In this document: positions 1 through 11,797 of the stretch, in pieces | Position numbering within the stretch: the first letter of the stretch is position 1 | Layout: every line of letters starts with the position of its first letter | From: Pohlia nutans | Lineage: Eukaryota > Streptophyta > Bryopsida > Bryales > Mniaceae | Assembly: GCA_022496805.1 (NCBI GenBank) | Contig: CM040085.1 | Coordinates: forward strand, 33,509,811-33,573,810 | DNA length: 64,000 nt | Direction of reading: 5' to 3' | Notes under the pieces: generated by a model | What the model saw: the letters and a program-made list of their open reading frames with translations, nothing else | Database searches by the model: none | What the model was told of the DNA's origin: nothing | Translations under genes and position numbers: made by a program

Positions 1-323
1 TCCCTATCTCTGTCGAGGGGAGGTTGGATGTACTTGGTATTGGTGGCTCTTGTGATAGGCAAGCTCTTGGAGCTCTGTCAGAGAGTAGTACAAACCCGAA
101 CGATAGACTTATTATATCCACAGCAACAATTTTATATTTAGAGCATATTGATTATCAGTAAACTTGCTACTGTCCTTCACGAAATTCACACAAGCTGACT
201 CCCAAAGTCTGAGGAAGCCTATGCTCCCCAGACTAAATATTTAGCTGGTAACATGTAGGGGCTTTGTTGCTCAGCCTGGTTCAAATTTTCTCTAATGGCT
301 CATTGATTTGCTCTACTGTGCAG

Positions 324-1560
324 AAAAAGAAAGGAAAGTTTCAGCACTCCAGCTTTTTAGCCGGAGGAGCCACCACTGCGGCCGGTCGGCTTGTGGTGAA
401 TCATGGCGTCTTGAAGCTGATGGAGGCTCACAGCGGGCACTACCGGCCCAGCCCGGAGAATTTCGAGGCACTGGTTGGGATATTAGTTAACCGTGGAGCT
501 GATTTGCATTTAGCCAAGGTAATGAATATTCCTCTTAACCCTTAAAGCTCCAAGGATTCGCAGTTTTAAAATGACAAATTCAATTGATCATATTGTGAAA
601 AATATTATTCAGACGGGATCAAACTTTATATCACTAGAACTAGTGAAGATCATTGCATGTGTTGGTGAAGAAACAAAGAAATTCGAAGAAAAAGAAGCCC
701 ACCCTAAACCTACCCAAAACTCTTAAAAAAACATGGTGACCATTTTGGTCACCGTGGACGCTACTCTCACATACAGTGTACATTGGTTGTCTACGGTCTA
801 TCACCATCGGAATGTCTACAGTACCTGTGAAATGACAGACTTCGATCGGTGTTTTCAGGTGCAACTGGTGTCCGACGATCTGTTGGAGAAGAAGAAGGCC
901 AAGGAGCTGGCAGGGGAAGTGCGGCATGCGATTGAAGGAACACGTGGAGAAGGTCACGTGGAGGTGAAAGTCGAGAACCAAAGGCTTGTGTCGGTGGATA
1001 GTGGCCTCATGGACGGCCAAGCAGAGTACCTAGTGACGAACGTGACTTTCTCAGGGCTTGACATTAACAAAAAGCAAGCTGCAGCTGAGGACTCGTCCTT
1101 GGCAGTGACACAAGTGAGCCAGCCTGAGCAGGACTTGAAGTTACCCATCGTTCCGAATGGTGCTTCCAACGACGTTCCAGTGCAGAATCAAGACCCAGTC
1201 ATAGTGGAGGAAAAACAGCCACAGCCAGTTCAGAACAAAGACGAGGATCAGCCAGTTGACAAAGAAGAAGAAGAGAAAAAGTTGTTACCAGTTCATGAAG
1301 AAGAAGCCATAATAGTGGAGCACATAAAATTGAAGAAGAAGCCCTCGAAGCTGCTGCTACCAGTTGCTACCCTTCTGTTCCAAGGGGCTGGCGTGGGTCC
1401 CAAGACAGTCACTCTCCCTACTTCGCCAGCCTTCTCAAGGAATTCTCAATTGGCCAATCTGGAGCCTCAAAAGCGCCGTGAAACGCTGAAGAAGTATGGA
1501 CCCAGGAAAATTGCTTATGGGACCAATCCCTGGCTTGATCCCATTCCTCAGACATGCTGA
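324..1560 (+). CDS. IQM-type calmodulin-binding protein, 3' exons only
   Basis: Two exons are visible, 324-518 and 859-1560 (stop TGA), joined in phase 0 across an intron at 519-858. A TGTGCAG acceptor precedes 324 and a TTTTCAG acceptor precedes 859; the donor is AAG/GTAATG. The first exon encodes [19 protein letters not shown] followed by SGHYRP, the strongly conserved block of the plant IQM (IQ-motif) family, whose upstream part binds calmodulin. The last exon (233 codons) starts [13 protein letters not shown], runs into a Glu/Lys/Gln-rich low-complexity stretch and ends [13 protein letters not shown]. The C-terminus does not match the flowering-plant proteins I remember, so orthology within the family is open. 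The 5' exons, including the IQ motif, lie left of the window; 1-323 is probably intron. An ATG at 745 lies in the intron and is not a start. Confidence 0.8.
535..763. mobile_element. decayed TTAA-type element in IQM intron (family Q)
   Basis: TTAA CCCTTAAAG begins at 535. At 735-753 lies a perfect palindrome, GGTGACCATTTTGGTCACC, followed by GTGGACG. The block 711-760 read in reverse matches the start of the element at 14092. The right terminus is not recognisable, so this is an old or truncated copy. Confidence 0.5.
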
Positions 1561-3549
1561 TCTGGATCATATGCATTCATTTGTTTTATCCTACTCTGAA
1601 AAAGTAACCACACTATTTCCGAATGTGCGTAACTATCTGGCCTTGCAGCCCTGTTGAGCTTTTAAGTAGATGTTCAAACTATAAGGATGAAGAGAGTGCA
1701 TGTATTTTCATGAACATTACCATTTCAAAGATGGGTTTCAATTCTGATTGGAAATGGAGGGAATTATGTCACGTTGGACTGTTTTGGCAGTGCCTCAGTC
1801 CCTCCCAGTTTTGGCAATCAACAATTTGCACTGTATGTTTCCTCTTTACGGTGTCAAGTTGATCAATATGCACTAAGGTAGCATGCTGTGAAACCGATGA
1901 TGATCTAAAAGGTTAAAATGTGCCTTCTCTCCTCATTTCATGGCAGAAATGTGGCTTAATTCTTGAAAGAGTTCCAAAAAAATAAGGCATGTACCGAGTT
2001 TCATTTCCCCTTGAGGATGAGCAAAGCAGGTACATTTTAACTGTTGAAGGTCATTATCGATTTCACAACATGCTATCTTAGTAGAAAGGGTGGTTTTTGG
2101 ACACCAACCAATAATGCCTGAGCAAGCTAGTCTGACCTTGGGCATCATGTTCTGACATTAATCATTCATGCCGAAAGACATTCATACCTTTCTAGTGATG
2201 TTGCGATCCATACAAATGGGCCTGTAATGAAATTTATCCACATGCATTCCTTTCGGCTGTGGCATGTTTTGTTCGGACATGGATCTGTTTGAGCATATTA
2301 ATCCTGAGTATAATCCTTAATTGCTAAGAAAAGAATCTACTAACCTGAGAATTGTCTTCATCAAGTCGTTCCTGGAAGAGATTTTGAATCTATACAAAAT
2401 ATCGCCACACTATCCACAAGTCACTGATATTTTCTACAGTCGTGTGTGTTGCGCAATTTTCTTCGAAGTTGAATCCTTCTTCGTCATGTTTTGGTTCGCT
2501 ATCAAATTGTCATAACAGGGGTCCGGCACACTTGGAACTAGAAGAATATTCGATCTCTCACGCCCGCTGCTTTGAAATTGCAGGAGGTAGTCTTGCATGC
2601 TCTTGGTCATCAGATTCTTCATGTGTACAAACAGCGTAAGACGAGGAAGTTTACTAACTGTCATTGAAATACGTGCAAGACTTTTACTGTAGAAAGATCT
2701 TTTGGAATCTGGCTTCGGAACTGAGTTCGGAAGAGGTTGTGACTATGCTTTTGGGCCTGATCGTGCAAGTCAGAGAATGGCTTCTTCAATCAGAGTGTTG
2801 GAAATTGTGAAGCCTTGATTGATTGCAAGCACTGATCAGTCCAGTTGCTCGTCGGAAAATTGGTTGCACCGGTCGAACGACCCACGTATAATCAATACGG
2901 TTTGTCAGAGACACTGGTGCAATCAACATCAAAGTCGAGTTTGAAAGCATGTCAAGAGTGGCGTTCGAAGTGCAAAATACATGCAACAATAAGAAGCACA
3001 CCTTCATGACAGACACACAAAAAAAGAGAAAACGGCATGCATCGATTGTGATTAGTACGACACTGTCAGTCACTGCATGTGGCGCTCGCTGTGCATGCAT
3101 GCTTTTGCCTCCAAGAAAATAATTTCTAGGTCATCAATTGATCACTGTAACGCTTTGGGCTCCCGTTCCTGACCAGCTGATTATTCATTATTGCACAACC
3201 TCCGTCTGTCAAACCAAAGGAATATTACCACCTGTATATATAGTTACCGTCAACACAGAAACATTCAACAAGTGCTGCACCGTTGATCGTCACTCTGTAC
3301 AATTGAAGAATTGCAGTGGCATTTCAGCAATATCACTTAATTCTTGTAATTGCCTGAAATGCTAAAAAAACCAATCAGATGAGATGCCATGCTCGCAACG
3401 TATGCGATTGAAAAGACCCAAATTGTACATTACTGGCTAGAAACATATCATTTCAGTCCCAATCTTCTAGAACCTTATCCTTCATATATTCACACAGTGT
3501 TGCAAACTCTGATTTCCAAGCCCGGATCAACTTTTGTTGACATTCTTGG
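1561..3549. other. 3' flank of the IQM gene, no supported gene
   Basis: This is probably the 3' UTR followed by intergenic sequence. Base composition is more balanced than in the repeat-rich parts, but short open frames on both strands show no recognisable protein, and I see no clear mobile element. Confidence 0.4.
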
Positions 3550-4042
3550 TTAACTCTTATACGTCAAAAAATCCCCACGGGCTTGTTTTGAGAGAATAAT
3601 CAAGAAAAAAGTGGATTTTCTCAACCAATATTGAAATGGATTGGTGCTTTGAAAAGGTGATGAAAAAGCGAGGCTTGATTTAGCAATTACGCCTGTTTTA
3701 GTAAATTGTACATTCCAAGGAAATTGGAAAGAGAATTGGTGGGAGGGAGGGGAGGGAGTTAGGCAGTTTGAGATCTTGATGGATACCAAAGCTGCCAGCG
3801 CTGTTCAACAGTGTTTATTTATTTATTTTTAAAATTTAAAATTCAGAATTGCAGAGCAGGAATCTCATTGTATTTCTAAATTTTTTTTTGGAGTGACATT
3901 GTTCACTCCATTCACTATTCATAAAGGATTTGAAAAGTTCTCATTGGTTGTTCACGTTACTCAAGGGCCTACTGTTGGGGGCAGCTCTCTTAATTTTTTT
4001 CATTCCTTTGGGTTGCCCGTCTAGGACCCTATTGATGTTTAA
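3550..4042. mobile_element. TTAA-type element A1
   Basis: The left end is TTAA CTCTTATACGTC (3550-). The right end reads GGACCCTATTGATGTTTAA and runs directly into element B1. The body is clearly homologous to the copy at 34041-34618 (shared segments around AAATGGATTGGTGCTTTG and GATGAAAAAGCGAGGC). The subterminal segment CCCCACGGGCTTG forms part of a small hairpin. It is non-coding. Confidence 0.75.
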
Positions 4043-4594
4043 CCCCTAAGTGACCAAATGACCATTTTATGGTTGTTGCCCTTTTTTACGGGCTGTACAA
4101 GATGAAAAAAAAATTAAAAATACTTATATAAAAAATAAAAATATATTTTCAAATAGGAAATCAAGTCTACTTTTCAACCCAATTGAATCATGTCAATCCA
4201 AGTTAAACTCCACCAAGGAGAATTTTTCAAAAACCCTAAACCTCAATATTGTCACTTCTATAAAACTTACTATTTTGTGAAAGTAATGATGTTTTCTCCT
4301 TTGAAATTTTTTCCATTGATCGTTTTAGAATACAATGTCTAGTTTTATCCAATCATACCAAATTTCAAATTCTAAAAATAAAAATTGTAATTTTGGTGAA
4401 TATTCAACAATAATTTTTTTTTAAATTCATTAAATGAGTATTTAAAACTTTTTTGAAAGTTTGACTGTATAGATAATTACTAAACATCATGCTTCTCATT
4501 TTCTCTTTCTGACCAAACTTCATCGAAGTCACAGAAGTAACATTTTATAACACATCTAAGTTTTGCCCTTACCCCTCTGTCATTTACGGGTTAA
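4039..4594. mobile_element. TTAA-type element B1 (inverted copy of B2)
   Basis: TTAA at 4039-4042 and 4591-4594 flank the element. The left end CCCCTAAGTGACC matches the reverse complement of the right end of B2 (6051-6593), and the bodies match over their whole length in opposite orientation. ACCATTTTATGGT at 4061-4073 is a subterminal hairpin. The left TTAA coincides with the TTAA inside the right terminus of A1. Confidence 0.75.
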
Positions 4595-4807
4595 TACATG
4601 CATCACTGAGTTCACAGTATTTGTTACTTTTGAGAGATTTGGAATTGAATTCTAGTGCCAAGAGTGGTTCATGATCACCAGAGGGAATTAGCTTTGTACA
4701 CAAGCTGGAATTATGTTTGAAATTGTTCAGTTTCAAATGGGCGTTTGAAACCGCTTTAGTTGTTAGTAGACAGCCTTTTTTTGGAAACGTAAAACCTCAG
4801 AAAAATA

Positions 4808-5492
4808 CTCCCTCTGTTCCAGAACGATTGTCCAGTGTGATGTTTTTTTTTATCCCCTAAAGGACCACAACTATCTTTCTCTCCAAACACTCAAAAGCTA
4901 CCTAAAAGTACTCCTTTTCAGAAAAAAGTATATAGTTTTTTATCTAAAATCTTTTTGACCAATTCAACCGTAGGATATTTCAACCAATTTGAATTTATTA
5001 GCACTTATAAATTTTGAACCATTCAAGGTTCTTCAATAATAAGATTATAAGCTGACTGAACTTGGAAAATCAGCCTCAGACCTTTAGGGGTTACGATAAG
5101 TTGGTAAGTGAAAAAAATTAGCGTTCATGTCTGCTTCCTTGCAACTCTAAATAGCAAGTATAAGTGATGGAAAAGATACTAAAATATTAGCAACAAGAGT
5201 TAAAAAAATGATCACAAGCAACTCTCCTGTTGAATCACCTGTTGTGGATACTATTATTAAAATAATCAGATAGTCTAATATAATATTTTTGTTGGAGACC
5301 GAAAAACAATTCCACTGCACTAAAGAAATACATTGTTTGGATATTGTGTGCAAAAGTTATGAAGGATCAAAAATTTATTAATAGATGTATCACAGTGGCA
5401 AATATTGTAGATAAATCTACCACATTCCTCACTGGACATTTTGGAACAAAATTATAAGCTCAACTGGGACAGTCAATCTTGAACAGAGGGAA
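4808..5492. mobile_element. Stowaway-like (Tc1/mariner) MITE
   Basis: The left end is TA/CTCCCTCTGTTCCAGAAC at 4806 and the right end is GAACAGAGGGAA/TA at 5493. CTCCCTCYGTTCC is the textbook Stowaway terminus and the TA duplication is present on both sides. The inner part has further inverted similarity (GTCCAGTG and CACTGGAC). It is 685 bp and AT-rich, with no transposase frame. The end motif is repeated just after it at 5500-5508. Confidence 0.75.
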
Positions 5493-5688
5493 TATAAACA
5501 GAGGGAATGTAGATACGAGATTTCAAATGAATGTACTTTCCGAATGCACCAATTTTGAAATTACACCAATTAATCTAACGAATTCATCCATAAGGCATTG
5601 TGAATTTAGTGTGCCGAAAAGTTTCATGATTTAATTAAAACCGGTTAATTACTAGCCTAGCTGACCATCAAGAAAAGACCGTGCACTC

Positions 5689-6604
5689 TTAACCCTTAAA
5701 AGGACAGAGTAACCTCGAGGGGCTTAGTTTTGAAAGAATAATATGAAAAACTTCAGAAATAGTGAATTAAAAAATCCAAGGAGTGGTTTGTTCGAAAGGT
5801 AACGAGCATGCGAAGAGAGATTCTCTGCGATGAGCACAAAGACATTTCGGTATGGGATGGATTGTCGCGGGCTCAAGCAAGGAGAAGAACGGGCAAGTTG
5901 TGATGAGACATGGGCAAGCTGCGATGAGGTATAGGCTTGAGACATTCCGATGCCCAAATTAAAGGGGGGGGGGGGGGGCAAGGATGCCCGGGCATACATT
6001 GTAGCTTATATTCCTTTGGGTTGCCCCCCCTTATACCCTATGTCCTTTAACCCCTAAAAGTCTGAGGGGTATTGAACAAAACATAGATGTGTTATAATAT
6101 GTGCCTTTCATATGTTTAATGAAGTTTGGTTCAATAGACAAAATGTAGGGCATCATCTCTACAAATTATCTGTACGATCAAACTTCCAAAAATAACTTTA
6201 AATATTTTTTTAATGAATTTAAAAGCATTATCCTTCAAAAATTTGTATAAATTATAGTTTTCACTTTTAGAGTTTGAAATTTAGCATGATTGGTCAAAGT
6301 TGGTTTATCTATTGTAAACTTCAAAAAAGCAAAAGAAATCATAGAGGGAACATCATTACTTTTCCCAAATAGCAAATTTTATAACACTAAGACAATGTTG
6401 AGGTGATCCACTTTGAAAAATTCTCCCGGGTGGAGTTTAGCTTGGATTGACATAATTCAAATTGCATTGGAAAGTAGACTTGATGTAGTATTTTTAAGTA
6501 TTTTTGTTTTTTCAAAAACATATATTTTTAAAATTTGGGCAGCCCGTTAAATTTGGGCAGCGATCAGAAAATGGTCATTTGAGCGTTTAGGGGTTAAAGG
6601 TTAA
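5689..6604. mobile_element. TTAA-type element A2, interrupted by B2
   Basis: TTAA CCCTTAAAAGGACA starts at 5689. The right terminus is split: ATGTCC TTTAA ends at 6050 and AAGGTTAA resumes at 6596. Removing B2 plus one TTAA gives ATGTCCTTTAAAGGTTAA, which mirrors the left end. The element contains an uninterrupted run of 15 G at 5964-5978. Confidence 0.75.
6047..6597. mobile_element. TTAA-type element B2, nested in A2
   Basis: TTAA at 6047-6050 and 6594-6597 flank 543 bp. The ends are CCCCTAAAAGTC and GAGCGTTTAGGGG. It is homologous to B1 (inverted) and to the damaged copy at 50295. It sits exactly in the TTAA inside the right terminus of A2, giving a clean target-site duplication. Confidence 0.85.
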
Positions 6605-7433
6605 CCCTTTACTACCCAACCTTGTTTTTCAAAAACCTCATATTTTTTATGTTTTTTTCTTTAAACTCTCTCTCTCTTGAAATTAGGGATGTTATTAATA
6701 GAATTCAACAGTAAAAATAGAAGCATAGCTTAATCAAACAAGTGTTGGTTAAACCTTGGTAAAATCGGACCATTGGATTGGAAGATCATATTGTGTTTTA
6801 GAACTGTACAATGCACACTCAAAATGAGAATGATTTTGGAGGGTGTGTGACTTCAAAGTTAACTAGAATTTGAGTTAAATTTTCTAAAATGAAAGTGAAG
6901 ACACTCAACAATGATCTATGTCAACACCTCTCCATTGCAATCTTTCATGTAAAGAACGGACTCACACATAATCATTGTGAATTTTATAAGTGAGAGTGAC
7001 TTATCTGTATACGGTTTAGGACATAATTTTATACGTTAAAAAAATGAAAAGACTTGGTACATTGATCAAGATCTAAATACATACACTAATGGAACATGCA
7101 CAAGAGAACATAATCCAAAGATATAAAACAAGATAACAAACTTCCAAACACAAGAAGTACCGCATAGTACATGTGTTGTATTTGTTTATATTTGCTGTAT
7201 TTTGAGGAATTTGCAGTATCTTGGTGTTTTGTAGATAGGTGTTTTGATAGCTTCACAGCTTCAATTTATAAAATAAAAAATCAGAAGTATGTGCAAAAAT
7301 CAAAAGATGTGTGAGATGAAGTCCCACATCTTAACTTCAAACATTGATGCTTGTTATAGAGCAGATCTTACAGTAAGTTGCAAAAACATGCCTCTGCAAC
7401 CACAATGTGGTCGTGTGGGCTGTAAAGGGTTAA
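6601..7433. mobile_element. TTAA-type element C1
   Basis: TTAA CCCTTTACTACCC at 6601 and GTAAAGGG TTAA ending at 7433 bound 825 bp. It matches C2 at 20525-21316 over most of its length. The subterminal palindrome ACCACAATGTGGT at 7399-7411 is conserved in both copies. It shares its left TTAA with the right flank of A2. Confidence 0.85.
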
Positions 7434-7523
7434 GTACTACCATTTCCTTTCTCCCTGTAATTTGATTCAACTGGTGCGAGAACTGGTGTCACGGACTAAA
7501 CAGGTTCATGAGCTCACAGAACC

Positions 7524-8072
7524 TTAACCCTTTCAGGCGCCTGCGTCCAGAATCTGGACGCTAGATGAGTTTGAGTCGCTCTATTTATGTAGGTATGATG
7601 ATGTTTTTCATCCATCCAGTTTTTCGTTTATTCTTGTGCTAGTTGAATATCATTTGAACGGTATGGATCTTCAAAATAAGATAATGTGAATTTTTGAAAA
7701 ATTACAAAAGTGATTTATGTCAAGTTTTAATCTTAGTTCAAAAAGAGAGACCTTAAAAATGATTTTTCATAATAAGTAGAATCAAATAATGGAAACCACA
7801 CCATCTAGTAGTGCATGTTATTCCAATTTCATTACAATATTTTTAAATTTTTTTGTGTTAATTTTGGATTTTTAATTGAATTTCAAGAGAAAACCTTGCA
7901 AAATTACTTTAAAAATATCAATAATAAATATGATGAATCCAACCGTACAGATGCTATCTTCACATTGACATTTACAACTTTGTTTTGTACATCAACTCCA
8001 TTTTCGTTTTTCATCAACCATTTTATAACAAGTCTTTAAAAACAGTGTTGAATCGGGACGTTAAAGGGTTAA
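7524..8072. mobile_element. TTAA-type element H1
   Basis: TTAA CCCTTTCAGGCG at 7524 and GACGTTAAAGGG TTAA ending at 8072 bound 541 bp. GCGTCCAGAATCTGGACGC at 7543-7561 is a perfect 19-bp subterminal palindrome. Homologous copies are at 44321-44852 and, inverted, at about 12662-13158. Confidence 0.85.
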
Positions 8073-8196
8073 TGATCCAGTTTCTGTAAGGGTGGCAACT
8101 AAGAACTGGATATGGGGAGCACAGTTATGTATCATAATCTTGTCTTTTGGTATTATGGATTTTGTTTTTCATTTTGATTTTGTCACATGAGGGCAA

Positions 8197-8727
8197 CATA
8201 ACATTAAGTAGCTTTCACTGGCTCTGCCTTGCACTTGAGGAGAATGTGCAAAATATTCGACATCATCATCCATGCAAAATCAGTAGCTAGCTTGTTTTAC
8301 AAGAAGGTGGAGGTAATGGCAACCGAGAGGGGAAGGCCAACAAGATCTCAAAGCTCCAAACACATAATAAAAAAGAAAAAGATATTGTAGTGACTTAATG
8401 CTGGTACTGGAGCAGCACGCTGGCCAACGTTGGCTGACACCTTTTTTTTTAATTATTATTTTTAATTAATTATTTATTTATTTCTATTTCTATTTTTATT
8501 TGAAAAGTTGGATGACGCTACAGGCGCAAGGCTACATGCCAGCAGGCGCTGGTAGCCTTTTTTTTTTCCTTTAGTAGTTTTTTTTACTCCTTTTCTTTTT
8601 TTCAATTTTTTTTCACTCCACTCCAGTGACCTATAGCGACTGGCTCTGTCCATCCCTTTTTTGAATGATGTTCTATACCTTTGGATGAATGTAAAGGCAA
8701 TGTGCATGAAGGCTGCTGAATGTTATG
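8197..8727. mobile_element. MITE of family S (S1)
   Basis: The ends are inverted: CATAACATTAAGTAGC at 8197 and CTGCTGAATGTTATG ending at 8727. Just inside the left end, TGGCTCTGCCTTGC is shared with the copy in the methyltransferase intron at 24069. The interior holds T-rich low-complexity DNA. The superfamily is uncertain. Confidence 0.6.
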
Positions 8728-8787
8728 TGGGGCAGAGGCACCAAAGAGCAATTACAAACAATGATGTTGTTATCCCAAATACAACAT

Positions 8788-9106
8788 CATAATATTCAGT
8801 AGCCTTCCAAGAGGCTCCTTTTTAGTTTCATCCACTTTTATACATAGAGTGACCAGTGATTTGTAATTGAATGAACTATTGAATCAAATAAACAATTACA
8901 AAACACTGTTGAATCGTGATTAAGTGAGTGCTTTCAATTACTGTTCACCATAGTTAGTTGTTCTTGCTTAATGCCACCTGTCCCCGTAGCTACTGATGTG
9001 ATGTGGAATATTCCACATCATTTTATTGGGAGATGAAATGATGTGGAATATTCCACATCATTTTGTTGGGAGAAGGCAGCAGTCACAGAGGCTACTGAAT
9101 GTTATG
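8788..9106. mobile_element. MITE of family S (S3) with a doubled palindrome
   Basis: The ends CATAATATTCAGTAGCC (8788) and GGCTACTGAATGTTATG (to 9106) are inverted. Inside, the palindrome GATGTGGAATATTCCACATC occurs twice in tandem, about 8999-9061, each followed by ATTTTRTTGGGAGA. Confidence 0.6.
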
Positions 9107-9573
9107 ATGCAATGTGACAACATCCAAGCAGTCAAAACAGGCTTGATATACACTCCATCAGTTCTCCAGTGAGCCATGGAGTGAGATACTGGTGATGAAT
9201 AACTAATAGCTGTAACTGTACCCACCCATATCATAACCTCCATGGATGGACCTTGGTCAATCATGTATTTTCTTATTCCAGTTACAACCATTGGATCTTC
9301 TTCAATACTGTTCCATCAAGGGTCCCAAAAGAAGGGCATCATAACTTCACAACAACTCCTGGTTATGGGAAATAATCTCTCCTTCTTCATCCAATGCAAG
9401 GTTGCCACTTCTCCTTCATATGGGCTCCATGGAGCTTATGGTCCAATTGGAGTTCAGTTAATGAGTAACTTAGCATTTCAATCATTGACATCGGCAGTGA
9501 TTTTGTGTGCACAATGGAACTGCGAGAACACTAATTTTGCAATGCAAAAGTACTAATCAATTTCAGGAAACAA

Positions 9574-9930
9574 TTAACCCTTAAACGTCAAGAGGGCCTG
9601 GGTGGGGCAGCCCGGAAGGCATCTAAATTTTCGGAGGCGAAAAAAAAAAAAAAAAACAAAAAAAAAGAAAAAAAAAAAAGAAGAAAAAACGGCTCTGCTG
9701 GCCAGCAGTGTTGCGGCACTGTAGCACTGCGGTACTTTTCAAGAAACGACCTTTGCTGCCCAACCTCAACTCCTGTTCATTTAGATAATTTTGATTGCTT
9801 GTCAGTAACTCCACAATCTCCCAAATGAGGCGCAAATTTGCAATCTAGATAGCTTTTTCAGTAGCTTTCCAACGCACCAATCCTCGCTTGATTTGGTTGA
9901 GAAAATTTTGCTTTGACGTTTAAGGGTTCA
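9574..9930. mobile_element. TTAA-type element A4
   Basis: TTAA CCCTTAAACGTCAAG at 9574 and TTGACGTTTAAGGG TTCA ending at 9930 bound 349 bp. The left end matches A5 (48586) and the inverted right end of A3. The inner part has an A-rich tract at 9640-9687. The right TTAA has changed to TTCA. Confidence 0.85.
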
Positions 9931-9931
9931 G

Positions 9932-10223
9932 GTAGACATGCCAATGACCACAATATTCAAATCCTTCCCCACGACAATGTAGAAACTTACACCATCTCAA
10001 ATTTTGAAAGATTGTGGTATGTCAAGTTGGGATTCACCATGAAAAGAATCACACTCAAAATTGTTTTGTACAATAACTTTTATTTCACGTCAAATACATT
10101 GGGTATGGTTTTTAATGGAAAATTACTTGGAGCCCTTCACCACACAGCGTGCGGTAATTGGGCGGTACGGTACATTTCTATTAGAATTGTGCGGTGAAAC
10201 TTTGCAGTCATTGGCATGTCTAC
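9932..10223. mobile_element. inverted-repeat element with 17-bp termini
   Basis: The perfect 17-bp inverted termini are GTAGACATGCCAATGAC at 9932 and its complement ending at 10223. The 292-bp body includes a local inverted pair (AAATTTTGAAAG region). It abuts A4. A 94-codon frame crosses it but resembles no protein I know. Confidence 0.6.
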
Positions 10224-10292
10224 TATAAATCATGGATTTTAATTTTCAGATTATGATATTTATGGTTAATCAAGTGAGAACAACAGCTCAAC

Positions 10293-10520
10293 TGAACCCC
10301 TGAACATCACTAGGGCTCCAAATGTATACCACCGTATATTTTATCATATGAACCATCTCATATATTGAAATATGACAATATATTCAAATATGTTGTACAC
10401 TCAAATACAATAGTCGGTAGTTAAATATGTTGAGTGTATGTGGTGAAATTCGACAACAATCACATATTTGTTTCCAAAAATGCATGACTAGAGAGGGCCT
10501 TTGGGACGTTTAAGGATTAA
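10293..10520. mobile_element. short TTAA-type element P
   Basis: The left end is TGAA CCCCTGAACATC and the right end is GGGACGTTTAAGGA TTAA. They are inverted to one another and follow the terminus of the other elements. The length is 220 bp and it is a single copy here. Confidence 0.6.
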
Positions 10521-11271
10521 TGTCTTGGAAACCTTTTGCAACCTTATATTTTCGCATACTGTATTTTTACTTAATATGCCCCTAGGTTGGGGCCATGAGC
10601 ATCCCAAAAATGTTCTATAATCATTCAAAATCAGCCTATAGTTGATAGAAAAGTTACCTTAAACCTCCCCATTTACACCCAATTCCACCACCATTTACAC
10701 ATCCAAATAATCTACTTGCTAAATTACTTCCTTCTCTTACATGCGTCCAATCACATGCTTGTTTCCAAAAATACCGTGTTGAATTGCTTTATTCATTGTC
10801 TTAATTACTTAATCATCACTTTGTGACTTTCATTGAAGCACCTAAATCCGCTTTATTTACACCCAATTCCACCTATCACTTACTGCATTTAGTGTTCATT
10901 TGAATTGAGATGAAATTGGAGGTCAATTATAGGGTGCAGAATTGGGTTTAGTGTAGTTTTAGGTATGTCCACCTTAAACTTCCACTTGTGTGTTGGATGA
11001 GACTGTCTGAAAGGAATGTCGTGGTTGGACGCACAATAGCACTTTTATTGGTGCAGAAAATCCAATGCTTTTTACACATCCCAGGGTTGCCATTCTACGC
11101 ATGTGTTTTATTGCATTTGAGAGATTGAAATTTCAGAGCATCATGTGTGTATTATTGCTTCAATTCAGAGTGGTACAGTCCGGGAATAGGAGGATTCGTG
11201 GCGTGCAGCCACTGCTACGTTACTACCTCCTTGACAGCTGCCAACAGAGTCTCCAGTACACTGATATCACC
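10521..11271. other. AT-rich intergenic stretch
   Basis: No supported gene. Two copies of TTTACACCCAATTCCACC (about 10672 and 10856) and a loosely inverted GAATTGGGT near 10940 suggest decayed repeat sequence. Confidence 0.35.
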
Positions 11272-11518
11272 ATCATCAGGAAATTGCAAGGGATTGATGC
11301 AATACTAATTTTCACACTTGACAGTACAAGATTGACGCAGTACTGCATCAATACTGTTAGCAATACTATATCAATACTGTACTCATTGCCAACAATATTG
11401 GTACGCTTACAATACTGCCAACAGTATTGATTCAGTACTGCATCAATCTTATACTGTCAAGTGTGAAAGTTAGTATTGATGCAGTATTGCATCAATCCCT
11501 TTGCAATTTCCTGATGAT
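11272..11518. repeat. 247-bp fold-back rich in TGCATCAATACTG
   Basis: ATCATCAGGAAATTGCAA at 11272 is mirrored by TTGCAATTTCCTGATGAT ending at 11518, and the similarity continues almost to the centre. Both arms carry repeated GATGCAGTACTGCATCAATACTG-type words, so short hairpins sit inside the large one. It has no coding potential. Confidence 0.75.
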
Positions 11519-11797
11519 ATACTGTGGGTGCGTGAACGGTATGGGTACATTCATCCATTTTTTATGGGACAAAGGGAGTAAATGATTTGCATCAAGTAAT
11601 TTGGGACAATTTTTTTTTTCCTCAAAAGCACCGTCTATTATGGGGACAAAGGAAGTATCATTCATCATCAATGATAAAGATTTTTAAAACTATGGAGTGT
11701 AATTATGTTATCTTATCAAAACTGACTTGAAATTCACTGTGGATATGGCAAGCCTTTTACGGGCATCTTCAGATTGCTTTCTCTTTTAGGGAACTTA
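11519..11797. other. Stowaway-like end fragments
   Basis: GGGACAAAGGGAG/TA near 11568 and GGGGACAAAGGAAG/TA near 11644 look like two right-hand Stowaway-type ends. No matching left end was found. Confidence 0.3.

Noticed and set aside
733..858. N-terminal extension of the frame ending at 1560
   Set aside because: It lies in the intron, inside a decayed transposon; a good acceptor (TTTTCAG) at 858 sets the exon start in phase with the previous exon.
5964..5978. Run of 15 G as a functional G-quadruplex
   Set aside because: It is a simple homopolymer inside a decayed transposon; its length is also prone to sequencing error.
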